From SIG469 sp964541215 (GTDB taxonomy: Bacteria; Bacillota; Clostridia; Oscillospirales; Oscillospiraceae), in contig CAZIPP010000005.1 in assembly GCA_964541215.1 (NCBI GenBank), positions 1 through 35,300 of the forward strand: 35,300 nt of DNA. Reading direction: 5' to 3'. Numbering within the stretch: position 1 is the first letter of the stretch; the number at the start of each line of letters is the position of its first letter. Shown one piece after another: positions 15,900 to 23,534 of the stretch. The notes below the pieces were generated by a model. The model saw only the letters and a list, made by a program, of their open reading frames with translations. It ran no database searches and was not told the origin of the DNA. A program made the translations under genes and the position numbers.

Positions 15900-16763
15900 T
15901 TGACCATTTTGAAATATAATTCAAAAAAACTGCGCTCTGTTTTTGCATTGACTTTTGCTTTAACTCTGCTGCTTACCGGCTGCGGCGATAGCGAGACTCC
16001 CGAAGAAACCGAATCCCCGGAATCCGAAGTTTCTGCCGATGTTGTATATCAGGCTTCCAGTGATACTCAGGTCCGCCAGCCCCAGATGCAGATGCCTTCT
16101 GCCGGCAGTATGGGTCAGTCTCAGCAGGAATCTGCAGCCACTGCAACCAACGTTCCCTATGACGCCATTGAAAAAGCAGACCTTGAAACCATAAGCGATT
16201 TGTTCAGCGAAGGCGGCGCTGATGTTTTCGTGCTCACCGAATATAGCGCACCCGAATCCATCGACCCCGATGATCTGTTCCGTGAAGGTGTCATATCCGG
16301 AGACTTAAGCAAAATCAGTGCAAGCGAGCTTTCCGATGAAGAACGTCAGGCACTTGAATCTGCCGGTGTTGCTTCCGATGAGGATTGCTATATCACCAAA
16401 GTTACCACCACTCAGGCAGACAACTTCCTGAAAGCATATACCGGACTTACTGTAGATCAGCTTGAAACCGACTTTGACGAGTTTGTATACGTTGCAGAAT
16501 ATGATGCATGGTACTTCTCCACAGAAGACTCCGGTGTAAGCAAAGTCACCCTTAATAACGGTTACGTTGCGCCTGATGGAACTCTCTCTATCTCTTACAT
16601 AAAAACTCAGGGCGGTGATTCCGATGTCATTTTCGGTCGTTTCTCCCTTGAAAAGACCGATGCCGCTTATCGTTTCCTGACCAACGAATTCATCTATTCA
16701 ACCAGTGAGTATACCGGTACAAAATCCTGGTCCTCCAACAGCGGCGGTGGCGGACCCAGCTGA
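15900..16763 (+). CDS. Acidic surface lipoprotein of unknown function
   Basis: Predicted lipoprotein of 287 residues. A basic start (KKLR) and hydrophobic stretch SVFALTFALTLLLTGC form a lipoprotein signal, with Cys28 as the lipidated residue. After it comes a Glu/Ser/Pro-rich linker (about 30-90, with Gln/Met-rich QPQMQMPSAGS), then a globular acidic domain and a glycine-rich end (SNSGGGGPS). I do not recognise the mature domain. Start TTG at 15900 is chosen because AAAGGA (15885-15890) lies 9 bases upstream; an earlier TTG at 15879 precedes that site. It is the only plus-strand gene between spoIIIAH and asp23, where B. subtilis carries accBC. Confidence 0.8.
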   Translation: MTILKYNSKKLRSVFALTFALTLLLTGCGDSETPEETESPESEVSADVVYQASSDTQVRQPQMQMPSAGSMGQSQQESAATATNVPYDAIEKADLETISDLFSEGGADVFVLTEYSAPESIDPDDLFREGVISGDLSKISASELSDEERQALESAGVASDEDCYITKVTTTQADNFLKAYTGLTVDQLETDFDEFVYVAEYDAWYFSTEDSGVSKVTLNNGYVAPDGTLSISYIKTQGGDSDVIFGRFSLEKTDAAYRFLTNEFIYSTSEYTGTKSWSSNSGGGGPS

Positions 16764-16775
16764 TAAAATTAGTTT

Positions 16776-16808
16776 AAGACCGTTACGATCATCGTAACGG
16801 TCTTTTTT
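16776..16808 (+). terminator. Terminator of the lipoprotein gene, shared with spoIIIA
   Basis: Near-perfect hairpin GACCGTTACGA/TCGTAACGGTC (16778-16802) with a 3-base loop and TTTTTT on the plus strand. Reading leftward it is followed by TTAAACTAATTTT, so it probably also ends the convergent spoIIIA transcript, whose last stop is at 16811. Confidence 0.9.
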
Positions 16809-16810
16809 CT

Positions 16811-17392
16811 TTATCCACCCACTTCGATTATCTTGAGCATGGTTGGGGTGTATTCTGTTTCAGCAGTAACGATATCTGTCAGCTTAGCCACATCCTGTTC
16901 GGTAAGTCCATTCTCAGGTGAAGCCACTGCCAGTGATATGCCTTCATCGGTGCAAAACGCCACGCAATCAGCGTATCCTTTGGATATAACGAGGCTTTCT
17001 ATCTGTGCTTCGTCAAGGGCAGTTCTGACCATGGCTTCAAGGTTGGCAGCTGCGGATGACATGGTATCCTCCAGAGGATCCTCTGTATATGCGGCAGCTT
17101 CCTGGAGCATTTCGATGGCGCTGTCTCTAGCTTCCTGACGGGACAAACGAACACTGGCAAAGTAATCGGCCACATCAGAGTCGATCTCCAAAGCCTCTTC
17201 TGCCGCAGTCAGCAGATAGTCTTCCGTTCCATCGTTGATGACCAGCGTTGCTTCTCCCAGCACCGTTTCCGCGTCCAGAGTATCCGTCAGCACGGGAGTT
17301 TCTTCGCTGTTGTACGACCAGTTGAGATAGATACCCACGCAGACAAAAAGCAGTACCGTTGCCACCACCGCGTTTCTTTTCCATGATTTCAT
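16811..17392 (-). CDS. spoIIIAH: Stage III sporulation protein AH
   Basis: Mother-cell membrane protein whose outer domain binds forespore SpoIIQ across the engulfment space to form the feeding-tube channel. 193 residues. One N-terminal membrane helix (NAVVATVLLFVCVGIYLNW, about 6-24), an extended acidic linker, then a YscJ/FliF-like ring-forming domain (SRQEARDSAIEMLQE to the end). ATG at 17392 follows GGAGG. Last gene of the operon, as in B. subtilis. Partner gene spoIIQ is not in this window. Confidence 0.92.
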   Translation of the reverse strand: MKSWKRNAVVATVLLFVCVGIYLNWSYNSEETPVLTDTLDAETVLGEATLVINDGTEDYLLTAAEEALEIDSDVADYFASVRLSRQEARDSAIEMLQEAAAYTEDPLEDTMSSAAANLEAMVRTALDEAQIESLVISKGYADCVAFCTDEGISLAVASPENGLTEQDVAKLTDIVTAETEYTPTMLKIIEVGG

Positions 17393-17407
17393 TTGCTTAC
17401 CTCCAGT

Positions 17408-17905
17408 TTATGTTGTTTTCATTTTGACTACTGTTATTTTGTCGCTGCCAAGTCCGGTAAGAGCCGAAACTGCTGTCACGATATCCAGCTTCACCTTTGG
17501 ATCTTCGGCTCCGTCACAAACTATCAGCGCTCCGCGATATACCGGATAAAGGCTTTTTACCGTGACCGTTTCTGTCCCATCACTGCTTTGGACTGTAACA
17601 GTTTTTGATTCGGTTTCCGTTTCATCACTGGCAAGTATCTTTTGATGACTTTCCTTTACTGTCAGTATCACCTCCACCCTGCCCGCTCCGTCTATCTGCT
17701 GCAGCGCCGTTTGCAGCTTTGTTTCCAGCTCATCATCCGGCTGTTCTTCCTGCTTTGTAACAGCAACAGCTGTATCATCGTTCCTGTTTTCTGACGGAAA
17801 ACTCAGCAGTACCAACCCAATTGCCAGTATTATCAGAGCAAATTTGTATTTTTCCAAAAACTCAAGCGCCTTGTTCATTTTTTCCTTCATATCATTCACA
17901 TTCAA
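17408..17905 (-). CDS. spoIIIAG: Stage III sporulation protein AG
   Basis: Forms a large ring in the intermembrane space as part of the SpoIIIA-SpoIIQ channel. About 165 residues. One membrane helix (YKFALIILAIGLVLLSF), then a Glu/Asp-rich spacer and the ring-building domain LQTALQQIDGAGRVEVILTV, with ALIVCDGAEDPKVKLDIVTAVSALTGLGSD cut by family-typical spacing near the C-terminus. Start is uncertain: GTG 17911, TTG 17905 and GTG 17899 are in frame; AGGAG sits 5 bases before the TTG, which also overlaps the spoIIIAF stop (TTGA), so TTG is my choice. Confidence 0.9.
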   Translation of the reverse strand: MNVNDMKEKMNKALEFLEKYKFALIILAIGLVLLSFPSENRNDDTAVAVTKQEEQPDDELETKLQTALQQIDGAGRVEVILTVKESHQKILASDETETESKTVTVQSSDGTETVTVKSLYPVYRGALIVCDGAEDPKVKLDIVTAVSALTGLGSDKITVVKMKTT

Positions 17906-18363
17906 GACCACTCCTGTCTGTCGGGCTCAATGGCAAGCTCATCACTGATGATCCTGCTGAGCCGCTGTATATCGCTTTCGCTGAGCTGACCTGATATTCT
18001 CGTCTTTACCGGATATGGCCAGCCGTCGGAAGCCTCCAGCGTAGTAACCTCGACCTCGATCTCAAGGCCAAGCTCAGCCGCTTTGTCCAATATATATGCT
18101 TCTGTTTGCTCCTGTATGATAAGAGCCATGATCTCTGCGTTCCCCACATCGATACCTGTTCTGAGTTCATCGGCCTTTATCTGATACCTGGATATCTGCA
18201 TTGCAATATCCTGATATGTAAGCTCTGCCAGCGGTTTGACGGCGGCAAGGATCATAATAAGTCCGCCTGCCAGCGCAACCGCCTTTTTGTTCTTGGGCGT
18301 AATAGCCAGCGCTACCGCACTAAGCAGCGCAGCTGCAAAAATCCCGATCATCCATTGTCTCAT
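17902..18363 (-). CDS. spoIIIAF: Stage III sporulation protein AF
   Basis: Membrane component of the SpoIIIA channel, 153 residues. Two N-terminal membrane helices (WMIGIFAAALLSAVALAI and AVALAGGLIMILAAVKPL) and a C-terminal soluble ring-building-like domain. ATG at 18363 overlaps the spoIIIAE stop (ATGA) and gives the usual N-terminus; the frame extends upstream to 18417 without family resemblance. Confidence 0.9.
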   Translation of the reverse strand: MRQWMIGIFAAALLSAVALAITPKNKKAVALAGGLIMILAAVKPLAELTYQDIAMQISRYQIKADELRTGIDVGNAEIMALIIQEQTEAYILDKAAELGLEIEVEVTTLEASDGWPYPVKTRISGQLSESDIQRLSRIISDELAIEPDRQEWS

Positions 18364-19463
18364 CCGCTCACCGCCTTCATAGCTGCCACACAGGAAACCA
18401 AAAGCAGCAATGCGCAAACTGCTGTCATGGCAAGCACTATACCCAAAGCCGACCCGATGGCATCAATAAGCTTTGTTTCTGTCCCACCTCCTATGGCTGC
18501 GCTGAAAGCTCCGCACACCTTGTAAGCCAGATAGTGTACGCCAAGATTCAAAAAGGGTATGGCGCACACTGCCAGAACGCACAGCATCCCAAATATTCCG
18601 ATGCCGTTTTTCAGAACGGAAGCAGATAGCAAAACCGTTTCCGACGCATCGGAAATGATCGATCCCACCACCGGTACTGCTCCCGACAGCGCCACCTTTG
18701 CCGCCTTGACTGCCACCGCGTCCGCACTGCCGCTGACGATCCCGCTGATGGAAAGATACGCAGTAAAGCAAAGCAAAACCGCTTTCAGCAGTGTAACTGC
18801 CGCCCACTTGAAAAGTGCTGCTATCCTGCCCGCCATGCCGCCGCCTACAGCTGACTCCGCAGCAGTGGCAGCGATGTACATATACACCAGCGGAGTTATG
18901 AGTTTATCCGTAAGGGTTATGAACAGATCGCAGAACAAGGTTGCCGCCATATACATGGATGACGCTCCAAGCCCCCTGCCCGATGCAGTCACAGCCGCAG
19001 CCATCGCAGGCAGCAGCGACTTGGAAAACACCATCATTTTTTCAATGGTTTCTGTTCCCAATCCCACAAAGGAATCCACGCTTCCCACAGACGCAGCGGT
19101 AATTGCCAGCGCAGACGCCAGCGACATGTATATGGGCGGGAAGCTGCCCAGTTCCGTCTCTCTGACAGTTCCCACAAGTCCGCTCAACATTACTATCGAC
19201 AGCAAGATGCCTGTTTTTTTGAGCGCCTGCCCCAATATGCCGGAAAACTCTCCAACAGCCTTGCTGAAAATGCTTTGCAGACCTTCATCAAGCTCCGCTG
19301 AGCTTATGTCCATATCTCCGAGAATCTCCTCTGCCTCCTTCGGCATGGCATCTTCCAGCTGATCGATGTTGAATACTTCCTGCTGCATGTCCGTCACATC
19401 AGCAGCAAGGCTCTGTCCTGTCAAAACAGAAGCAAGCACAATAATTATCATAAGTTTTTTCAT
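18360..19463 (-). CDS. spoIIIAE: Stage III sporulation protein AE
   Basis: Polytopic membrane protein of the SpoIIIA complex, needed for late forespore gene expression. 367 residues. A signal-like N-terminus (MIIIVLASVLTGQSLA) precedes a soluble stretch with IDQLEDAMPKEAEEIL; from about residue 85 onward there are about seven hydrophobic segments rich in Ala, Gly and Val. LSGAVPVVGSIISDASETVL is a conserved SpoIIIAE segment. Translation is coupled at both ends by ATGA overlaps with spoIIIAD and spoIIIAF. Confidence 0.93.
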   Translation of the reverse strand: MKKLMIIIVLASVLTGQSLAADVTDMQQEVFNIDQLEDAMPKEAEEILGDMDISSAELDEGLQSIFSKAVGEFSGILGQALKKTGILLSIVMLSGLVGTVRETELGSFPPIYMSLASALAITAASVGSVDSFVGLGTETIEKMMVFSKSLLPAMAAAVTASGRGLGASSMYMAATLFCDLFITLTDKLITPLVYMYIAATAAESAVGGGMAGRIAALFKWAAVTLLKAVLLCFTAYLSISGIVSGSADAVAVKAAKVALSGAVPVVGSIISDASETVLLSASVLKNGIGIFGMLCVLAVCAIPFLNLGVHYLAYKVCGAFSAAIGGGTETKLIDAIGSALGIVLAMTAVCALLLLVSCVAAMKAVSG

Positions 19464-19846
19464 AATAAGTCCTTAATCAGCTCTGTAACCGCGCTCATAA
19501 GCGGTATTACAGCATACAGCGCCAGCATTGAGCCACATAGTTCCACAGCCTTTGCCACTGCCCCTTCTCCTGCATCCTGGCAAACCGAAGATGCGATGTG
19601 GGTGACGATCCCTATGGCAACGGTTTTGAAAAGCGGAGCAGTCACCGAATCAGACAGCCCGGTAAGTTCCCGCAAGTCGGAAGCGAACGCCATTACCGGC
19701 GCCATTGCGGAAACAGCCGTCGCCAGCAGTCCTACCGTTACAACAGCAGCCAGCAGCATTCCCGTGCTCTCGCTGTTTTTGCGCACAGTAAGTGCCAGCA
19801 CAGCGCCAACGATGGCAAACCCCGCAGCTTTGAATACAGTATCCAT
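19460..19846 (-). CDS. spoIIIAD: Stage III sporulation protein AD
   Basis: Small membrane protein, 128 residues, with about four hydrophobic segments. FKAAGFAIVGAVLALTVRK at the start, the central APLFKTVAIGIVTHIASSVC and the conserved CQDAGEGAVAKAVELCG are SpoIIIAD hallmarks. ATG at 19846 lies 2 bases after the spoIIIAC stop; no strong ribosome site, so translation is probably coupled. Confidence 0.93.
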   Translation of the reverse strand: MDTVFKAAGFAIVGAVLALTVRKNSESTGMLLAAVVTVGLLATAVSAMAPVMAFASDLRELTGLSDSVTAPLFKTVAIGIVTHIASSVCQDAGEGAVAKAVELCGSMLALYAVIPLMSAVTELIKDLL

Positions 19847-19848
19847 CG

Positions 19849-20043
19849 CTAGAACCCAAAAAGGGTTTTGACCATGGTAAACAGTTCGCTGATCTTTTCA
19901 ACGATTATCATCAGAACCACGATCAATCCGGCAAGAGTTGTCATTGTTGCCTGTTCTTCCCTTCCTGTTTTGCTTAGCACCTGATTCAGGATAGACACGA
20001 TGATCCCCACTGCCGCAATTTTAAAAATAAGATCAATATCCAT
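19849..20043 (-). CDS. spoIIIAC: Stage III sporulation protein AC
   Basis: 64-residue protein with two membrane helices (LIFKIAAVGIIVSILNQVL and TMTTLAGLIVVLMIIVEKI) joined by KTGREEQA, a very conserved SpoIIIAC loop. Start ATG 20043 with GGGGG upstream. Length is exactly that expected for the family. Confidence 0.93.
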   Translation of the reverse strand: MDIDLIFKIAAVGIIVSILNQVLSKTGREEQATMTTLAGLIVVLMIIVEKISELFTMVKTLFGF

Positions 20044-20062
20044 ATTTTCCCCCGCTGCTGAT

Positions 20063-20572
20063 TCAGATAAATATTATGACCAGAGCAAATCCCGCTGCCA
20101 CTGCCAGCGTAGCGCAGGTCTTTCCTTCCTTCTTTTGTTTTTCTTCCGCCTCTGCCAACCTTTTGTTTACCCCATCGATAATTGCAGCCATGCTTTGTTT
20201 CTGATTTTCCGTATCAAAGCGTCCCAGAACGTTACCTGCCTGAGCTATGATTCGTCTGTCCTCGGTATTCAGGCTGCCGATCTCCCGAAGCGCCCGATTC
20301 CACACTGTGGAAAGAGCGATTTCCGTCAGATCTCCACCCAAATCGACACACTTTGCGAAAAACTCGTTCACCGGCTGAGGCATAGTCCTTGCCAATTGAT
20401 AGAACACCTCGGGCAAAGGCGTCAGATTAAATTGTGTCTCAGCGTTTATCCTGTCAAAGGCGGCTGCAAAAGCTTCAAGAGTTCTCGCTCTGGCAGACAT
20501 TGCTTCCATTTTGGATATGCCGATCGCCGTTGTTGCTCCGATCATCATTATTGCTCCGATGAGCTTAAGCAT
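20063..20572 (-). CDS. spoIIIAB: Stage III sporulation protein AB
   Basis: 169-residue membrane protein of the SpoIIIA complex, distantly related to type II secretion GspF. N-terminal hydrophobic segment LIGAIMMIGATTAIGISK, a central helical soluble part (ALREIGSLNTEDRRIIAQAG) and a C-terminal membrane helix (TLAVAAGFALVIIFI). AAAGGAGA precedes the ATG; the gene overlaps spoIIIAA by 25 bases. Confidence 0.93.
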   Translation of the reverse strand: MLKLIGAIMMIGATTAIGISKMEAMSARARTLEAFAAAFDRINAETQFNLTPLPEVFYQLARTMPQPVNEFFAKCVDLGGDLTEIALSTVWNRALREIGSLNTEDRRIIAQAGNVLGRFDTENQKQSMAAIIDGVNKRLAEAEEKQKKEGKTCATLAVAAGFALVIIFI

Positions 20573-21435
20573 CTGCCGTATCTCCTTTCGATCCTTATCT
20601 GTCTGTCCTTACCGAAAATTGTGACCACAAGTCCAAACACACCCACATCCATCAACTTTTTAAACAGAGGTCTTGAGCTTATATCACCTGCACTCTGTCC
20701 GTGAACTGTTGCTATGATCCCCACACCACAGTTACGGCAGGTCTCCACTGCTGCCACATCCTCAGGCGCAGTTATCTCATCCACCGCTATCACTCCGGGA
20801 TTCATAGACCTCAGCATCATCAGCATTCCCTTTGCTTTGGGACAACCCGTGAGAACATCCGTGCTCCCGCCAACGTCAAATCCCGGTGCTCCGTTTTCCA
20901 TGGCAGCTATCTCTCCTCTCTCGTCCACCAGCGATACCCTTGTTCCGCCGTCAGATATCCTTCTTACCAGATCTCTGAGCAAAGTGGTCTTCCCCATTCC
21001 CGGCGGAGCGATTATAAGCGTGCTTTCAAACCCATCCGCATAGACCTTTTCAACGGCAGCCGCCGCTGTTTTGACCTCCCTGGCAAGTCTCATATTTGCA
21101 GATGACAAGCTGCGAAGATTTGCTGCTTCACCATTTTTAAGCACCACTGTACCGCAAAAACCGATCCGGCTTCCTCCATCAACTGTTATGTACCCATTTT
21201 TAAGGCTGTCCACCGCCGCATATACAGAACCGTGAGCCGCGGCTGATGCAAGATATGCAACATCATCGGCGGTAACCATTGCTTCCAACGGCTGCTCTCG
21301 CCCTCTGTACACAGCAGCTAACGGTCTTCCGCAGCGAAGCCGCAGTTCTTCCAGCTCCGGGGAGTATGCCGCTGCCGCAGAAGTCTTTAGCCTTTCCGGC
21401 AGGTAGCGTATCAGGCGGTAATATCTGTCATTCAT
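20548..21435 (-). CDS. spoIIIAA: Stage III sporulation protein AA (ATPase)
   Basis: Predicted secretion-type AAA+ ATPase energising the SpoIIIA-SpoIIQ channel. 295 residues from ATG 21435, which follows AGGAGGG; a frame to 21516 reads the promoter region. Walker A APPGMGKTTLLRDLVRRI is near the middle, then VSLVDERGEIAAMENG, and the Walker B-like PGVIAVDEITAPEDVAAVE. The C-terminal LFKKLMDVGVFGLVVTIFGK is conserved. First gene of the eight-gene operon, with a sigma-E-like promoter 29 to 57 bases upstream of the start codon. Confidence 0.95.
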   Translation of the reverse strand: MNDRYYRLIRYLPERLKTSAAAAYSPELEELRLRCGRPLAAVYRGREQPLEAMVTADDVAYLASAAAHGSVYAAVDSLKNGYITVDGGSRIGFCGTVVLKNGEAANLRSLSSANMRLAREVKTAAAAVEKVYADGFESTLIIAPPGMGKTTLLRDLVRRISDGGTRVSLVDERGEIAAMENGAPGFDVGGSTDVLTGCPKAKGMLMMLRSMNPGVIAVDEITAPEDVAAVETCRNCGVGIIATVHGQSAGDISSRPLFKKLMDVGVFGLVVTIFGKDRQIRIERRYGRCLSSSEQ

Positions 21436-21463
21436 CCGTTTCCCTCCTAAGTGCTTGTACCAG

Positions 21464-21492
21464 AGTATATTGATAAAGGCAAAAAAATATGC
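21464..21492 (-). promoter_or_regulatory. Sigma-E promoter of the spoIIIA operon
   Basis: Minus strand GCATATT (21486-21492) matches the B. subtilis sigma-E -35 consensus KMATATT fully. After exactly 14 bases comes AATATACT (21464-21471), 6 of 8 to CATACAHT. spoIIIA is sigma-E dependent in B. subtilis. The -35 element is made from the last stem bases and the T-run of the terminator of the upstream gene. Confidence 0.75.
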
Positions 21493-21516
21493 CCGAATGA
21501 CTTTCCATTCGGGCAT
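21481..21516 (-). terminator. Terminator of the 611-residue protein gene
   Basis: Perfect 11-base stem ATGCCCGAATG (21489-21499) with CATTCGGGCAT (21506-21516), 6-base loop, followed on the minus strand by ATTTTTTT. The gene's stop is at 21543. The T-run and stem end double as the sigma-E -35 element of spoIIIA. Confidence 0.9.
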
Positions 21517-21542
21517 TTATAATTCAAAAATAATGCTGTTCC

Positions 21543-23378
21543 TTAACCAACGACAACTATCTGTCCTTTATACGTTCCTGCTTTGGGTTCCACTGCATCA
21601 CCATTTACAGTCATGGAAGCGCAGACGATTCTGCTGCCTTCTCCGATAGTAAGACCGGTCAGATAACTTGTCCCCACAGCATTCCATGTGGAGTTTGCCA
21701 AATCCACGATAACACCGTTGCATACAGCGGGTGAGGGCTGCACGGTAACATTGCCAAGCTCTGTGCGATCCTTGGGATAGATCTTTTCACCGGGCTTGAA
21801 GTTCACATGGCTCTGGATACCGGAAGAAATGGTGCCGGTGACCTTTGCGCCGTCGAACTTGACAGCCAGATTCTGACCCTCTGTCCAGCGGGAGTTGTAA
21901 ATGCTGCCGTAAACTTCCATGTTCTTGAAGCAGGCTTTTGTGGTTCCTGCAGCTTCTGGATCGGTGACATCAAAGCCTTCCATGGCCTTTTCCACAACTT
22001 CCGGGACCTCATAATACTCAGCCCAGTGACCATCGTGACCAAAGGTACCCATGCCGGGGTCGTCATTCTGCATCAGATGCAGAACTACACCGTTACCGGG
22101 AACAAGCTTTGCGTCTTCAACCAGTATCTGCGGATGAGCACCGGGACCCTTGGGTCCGCCGGGCATACCGGTGTATACACCTTTTACAAGGAAGGTTGTG
22201 CTGTCGGAAATCAGCTCTGTACCGGGCAGCACAAAGAAGCATCCGTTGCCGCCGCTGTGCCACATGGCAGCGTTTTTGCCTGCCCTAAACACAGACTTTT
22301 TTTCTTCAATATCGGCAAAACCGTTGGTCTCTTTAGCCAGCAGGCTGTCTTCTCCAATATACTTTTTCAGATTCTCAAGACTGCTGGAGCCTACCACGAC
22401 ATCATTGGATGCGCCTGCCAAAACAAGAGGATAGGAAGGAACATCAAACTCCATACCAAGGAAGCAGCTTTTATTTGCGGACAAAACATATGCGCCGTAT
22501 CCGGAAGCATAAGGTCCTTCTTTTTTGATGGTACCCTTGCAGTTGATAAGCTCATGGCGGCATCCCGGAGAAGTGTTATCGGTGGAATAAACACCCCAGC
22601 CATTGGATTCGCCATCTACATTGTAGTATATCGCTCTTGCTTTATGTACCACATTGGAAGAGCGGACAGTTCCATCAAGACCAAGCACCCACGGTGATTC
22701 AGTCATGGCACCGGGCCAATAGTCGGAATTGTCAACACCTTCGGTGTATATTTTAGTGTCTTTGATAAGAACGGTGGCACACTCACCGGCGGCAACAGAT
22801 GTTGCGATAACACCTTTTGTTTTGATATCCACATTGTCGATAACAACTTCGGAGTTGCCGGCAGCTGCGATACAGGCGCCGTAAAACTGGAAGTCATGAC
22901 CGCCGTTGCCTTCGAAATCAAATTTCATATCTCCTATGCGGTACTTGCCGTCACGGACAAATATGCCATTTACACAATCCATTCTGGAAGTGACCGAGCC
23001 GCCCTTTATGCCGTTGGCATCATATTCAGAGCCTGCAAGAGCGCTGACAGCAGACATATTATCCAGAATAACAGTATTGCCGGCTTCATCAGTATCCAAT
23101 GCCAGAGCGCAGCGATACTCATTATCATAACTGATGCTTACAGGGCTTTCTCCGCGGATAAACATATCGGAGGGCATTTGAGTTTTTCCGACAGGAGGCA
23201 TCTTGTCGATTATCTCAAGAACGACCTTGCCATCGTACTTACCGGGTTTGGGATCGGTAACAACGCCACCCACAGTCATGACCAGCTTTTTGCCTTCGGC
23301 AGCAGCAATACTTTCGCCTTCGGCAATGACCAGACCGTTTTCATAGATCTCAGTAACGCTCAAAACTTTTACATCCAT
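21543..23378 (-). CDS. Beta-helix-like protein of unknown function
   Basis: 611 residues with no signal peptide, membrane helix or cell-wall motif, so it appears cytosolic. Many short beta-type stretches ending in Gly, Asn or Asp (for example NSEVVIDNVDIKTKGVIAT and ATVLIKDTKIYTEGVDNSD) suggest a right-handed parallel beta-helix, as in pectate-lyase-like or pertactin-like proteins. I do not recognise a catalytic motif. The two ends share a motif: residues 28-56 (VTDPKPGKYDGKVV) and 579-611 (AVEPKAGTYKGQIVV). ATG at 23378 has AAGGAG upstream. Monocistronic, with a strong promoter and strong terminator, hence probably abundant in growing cells. A sporulation role is possible only by proximity to spoIIIA; the promoter looks vegetative. 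Confidence 0.75.
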   Translation of the reverse strand: MDVKVLSVTEIYENGLVIAEGESIAAAEGKKLVMTVGGVVTDPKPGKYDGKVVLEIIDKMPPVGKTQMPSDMFIRGESPVSISYDNEYRCALALDTDEAGNTVILDNMSAVSALAGSEYDANGIKGGSVTSRMDCVNGIFVRDGKYRIGDMKFDFEGNGGHDFQFYGACIAAAGNSEVVIDNVDIKTKGVIATSVAAGECATVLIKDTKIYTEGVDNSDYWPGAMTESPWVLGLDGTVRSSNVVHKARAIYYNVDGESNGWGVYSTDNTSPGCRHELINCKGTIKKEGPYASGYGAYVLSANKSCFLGMEFDVPSYPLVLAGASNDVVVGSSSLENLKKYIGEDSLLAKETNGFADIEEKKSVFRAGKNAAMWHSGGNGCFFVLPGTELISDSTTFLVKGVYTGMPGGPKGPGAHPQILVEDAKLVPGNGVVLHLMQNDDPGMGTFGHDGHWAEYYEVPEVVEKAMEGFDVTDPEAAGTTKACFKNMEVYGSIYNSRWTEGQNLAVKFDGAKVTGTISSGIQSHVNFKPGEKIYPKDRTELGNVTVQPSPAVCNGVIVDLANSTWNAVGTSYLTGLTIGEGSRIVCASMTVNGDAVEPKAGTYKGQIVVVG

Positions 23379-23414
23379 TTGATATTACTCCTTCTAAATA
23401 TTTTCTTCTTTTCA

Positions 23415-23443
23415 ATTATATAATGAAAGCCTTTCCGCGTCAA
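23415..23443 (-). promoter_or_regulatory. Strong sigma-A promoter of the 611-residue protein
   Basis: Minus strand TTGACG (23438-23443), 17 bases, TATAAT (23415-23420). Start expected near 23408. Just upstream is the direct repeat GTCAAC-GTCAAC (23439-23450), overlapping the -35, a possible operator. Confidence 0.8.
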
Positions 23444-23459
23444 CGTCAACAAATAAATA

Positions 23460-23489
23460 TTGCAAAGGACGATACCTGTGTGTTACTAT
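23460..23489 (+). promoter_or_regulatory. Promoter of the 211-residue protein (extended -10)
   Basis: TTGCAA (23460-23465), 18 bases, TACTAT (23484-23489) preceded by TGT, an extended -10. It is divergent from the 611-residue protein promoter; the two -35 elements are 16 bases apart. Confidence 0.55.
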
Positions 23490-23534
23490 GTTTGTATCCG
23501 AAATATTGAAGAGAAAAAGAAAGGAGAATCCCCC

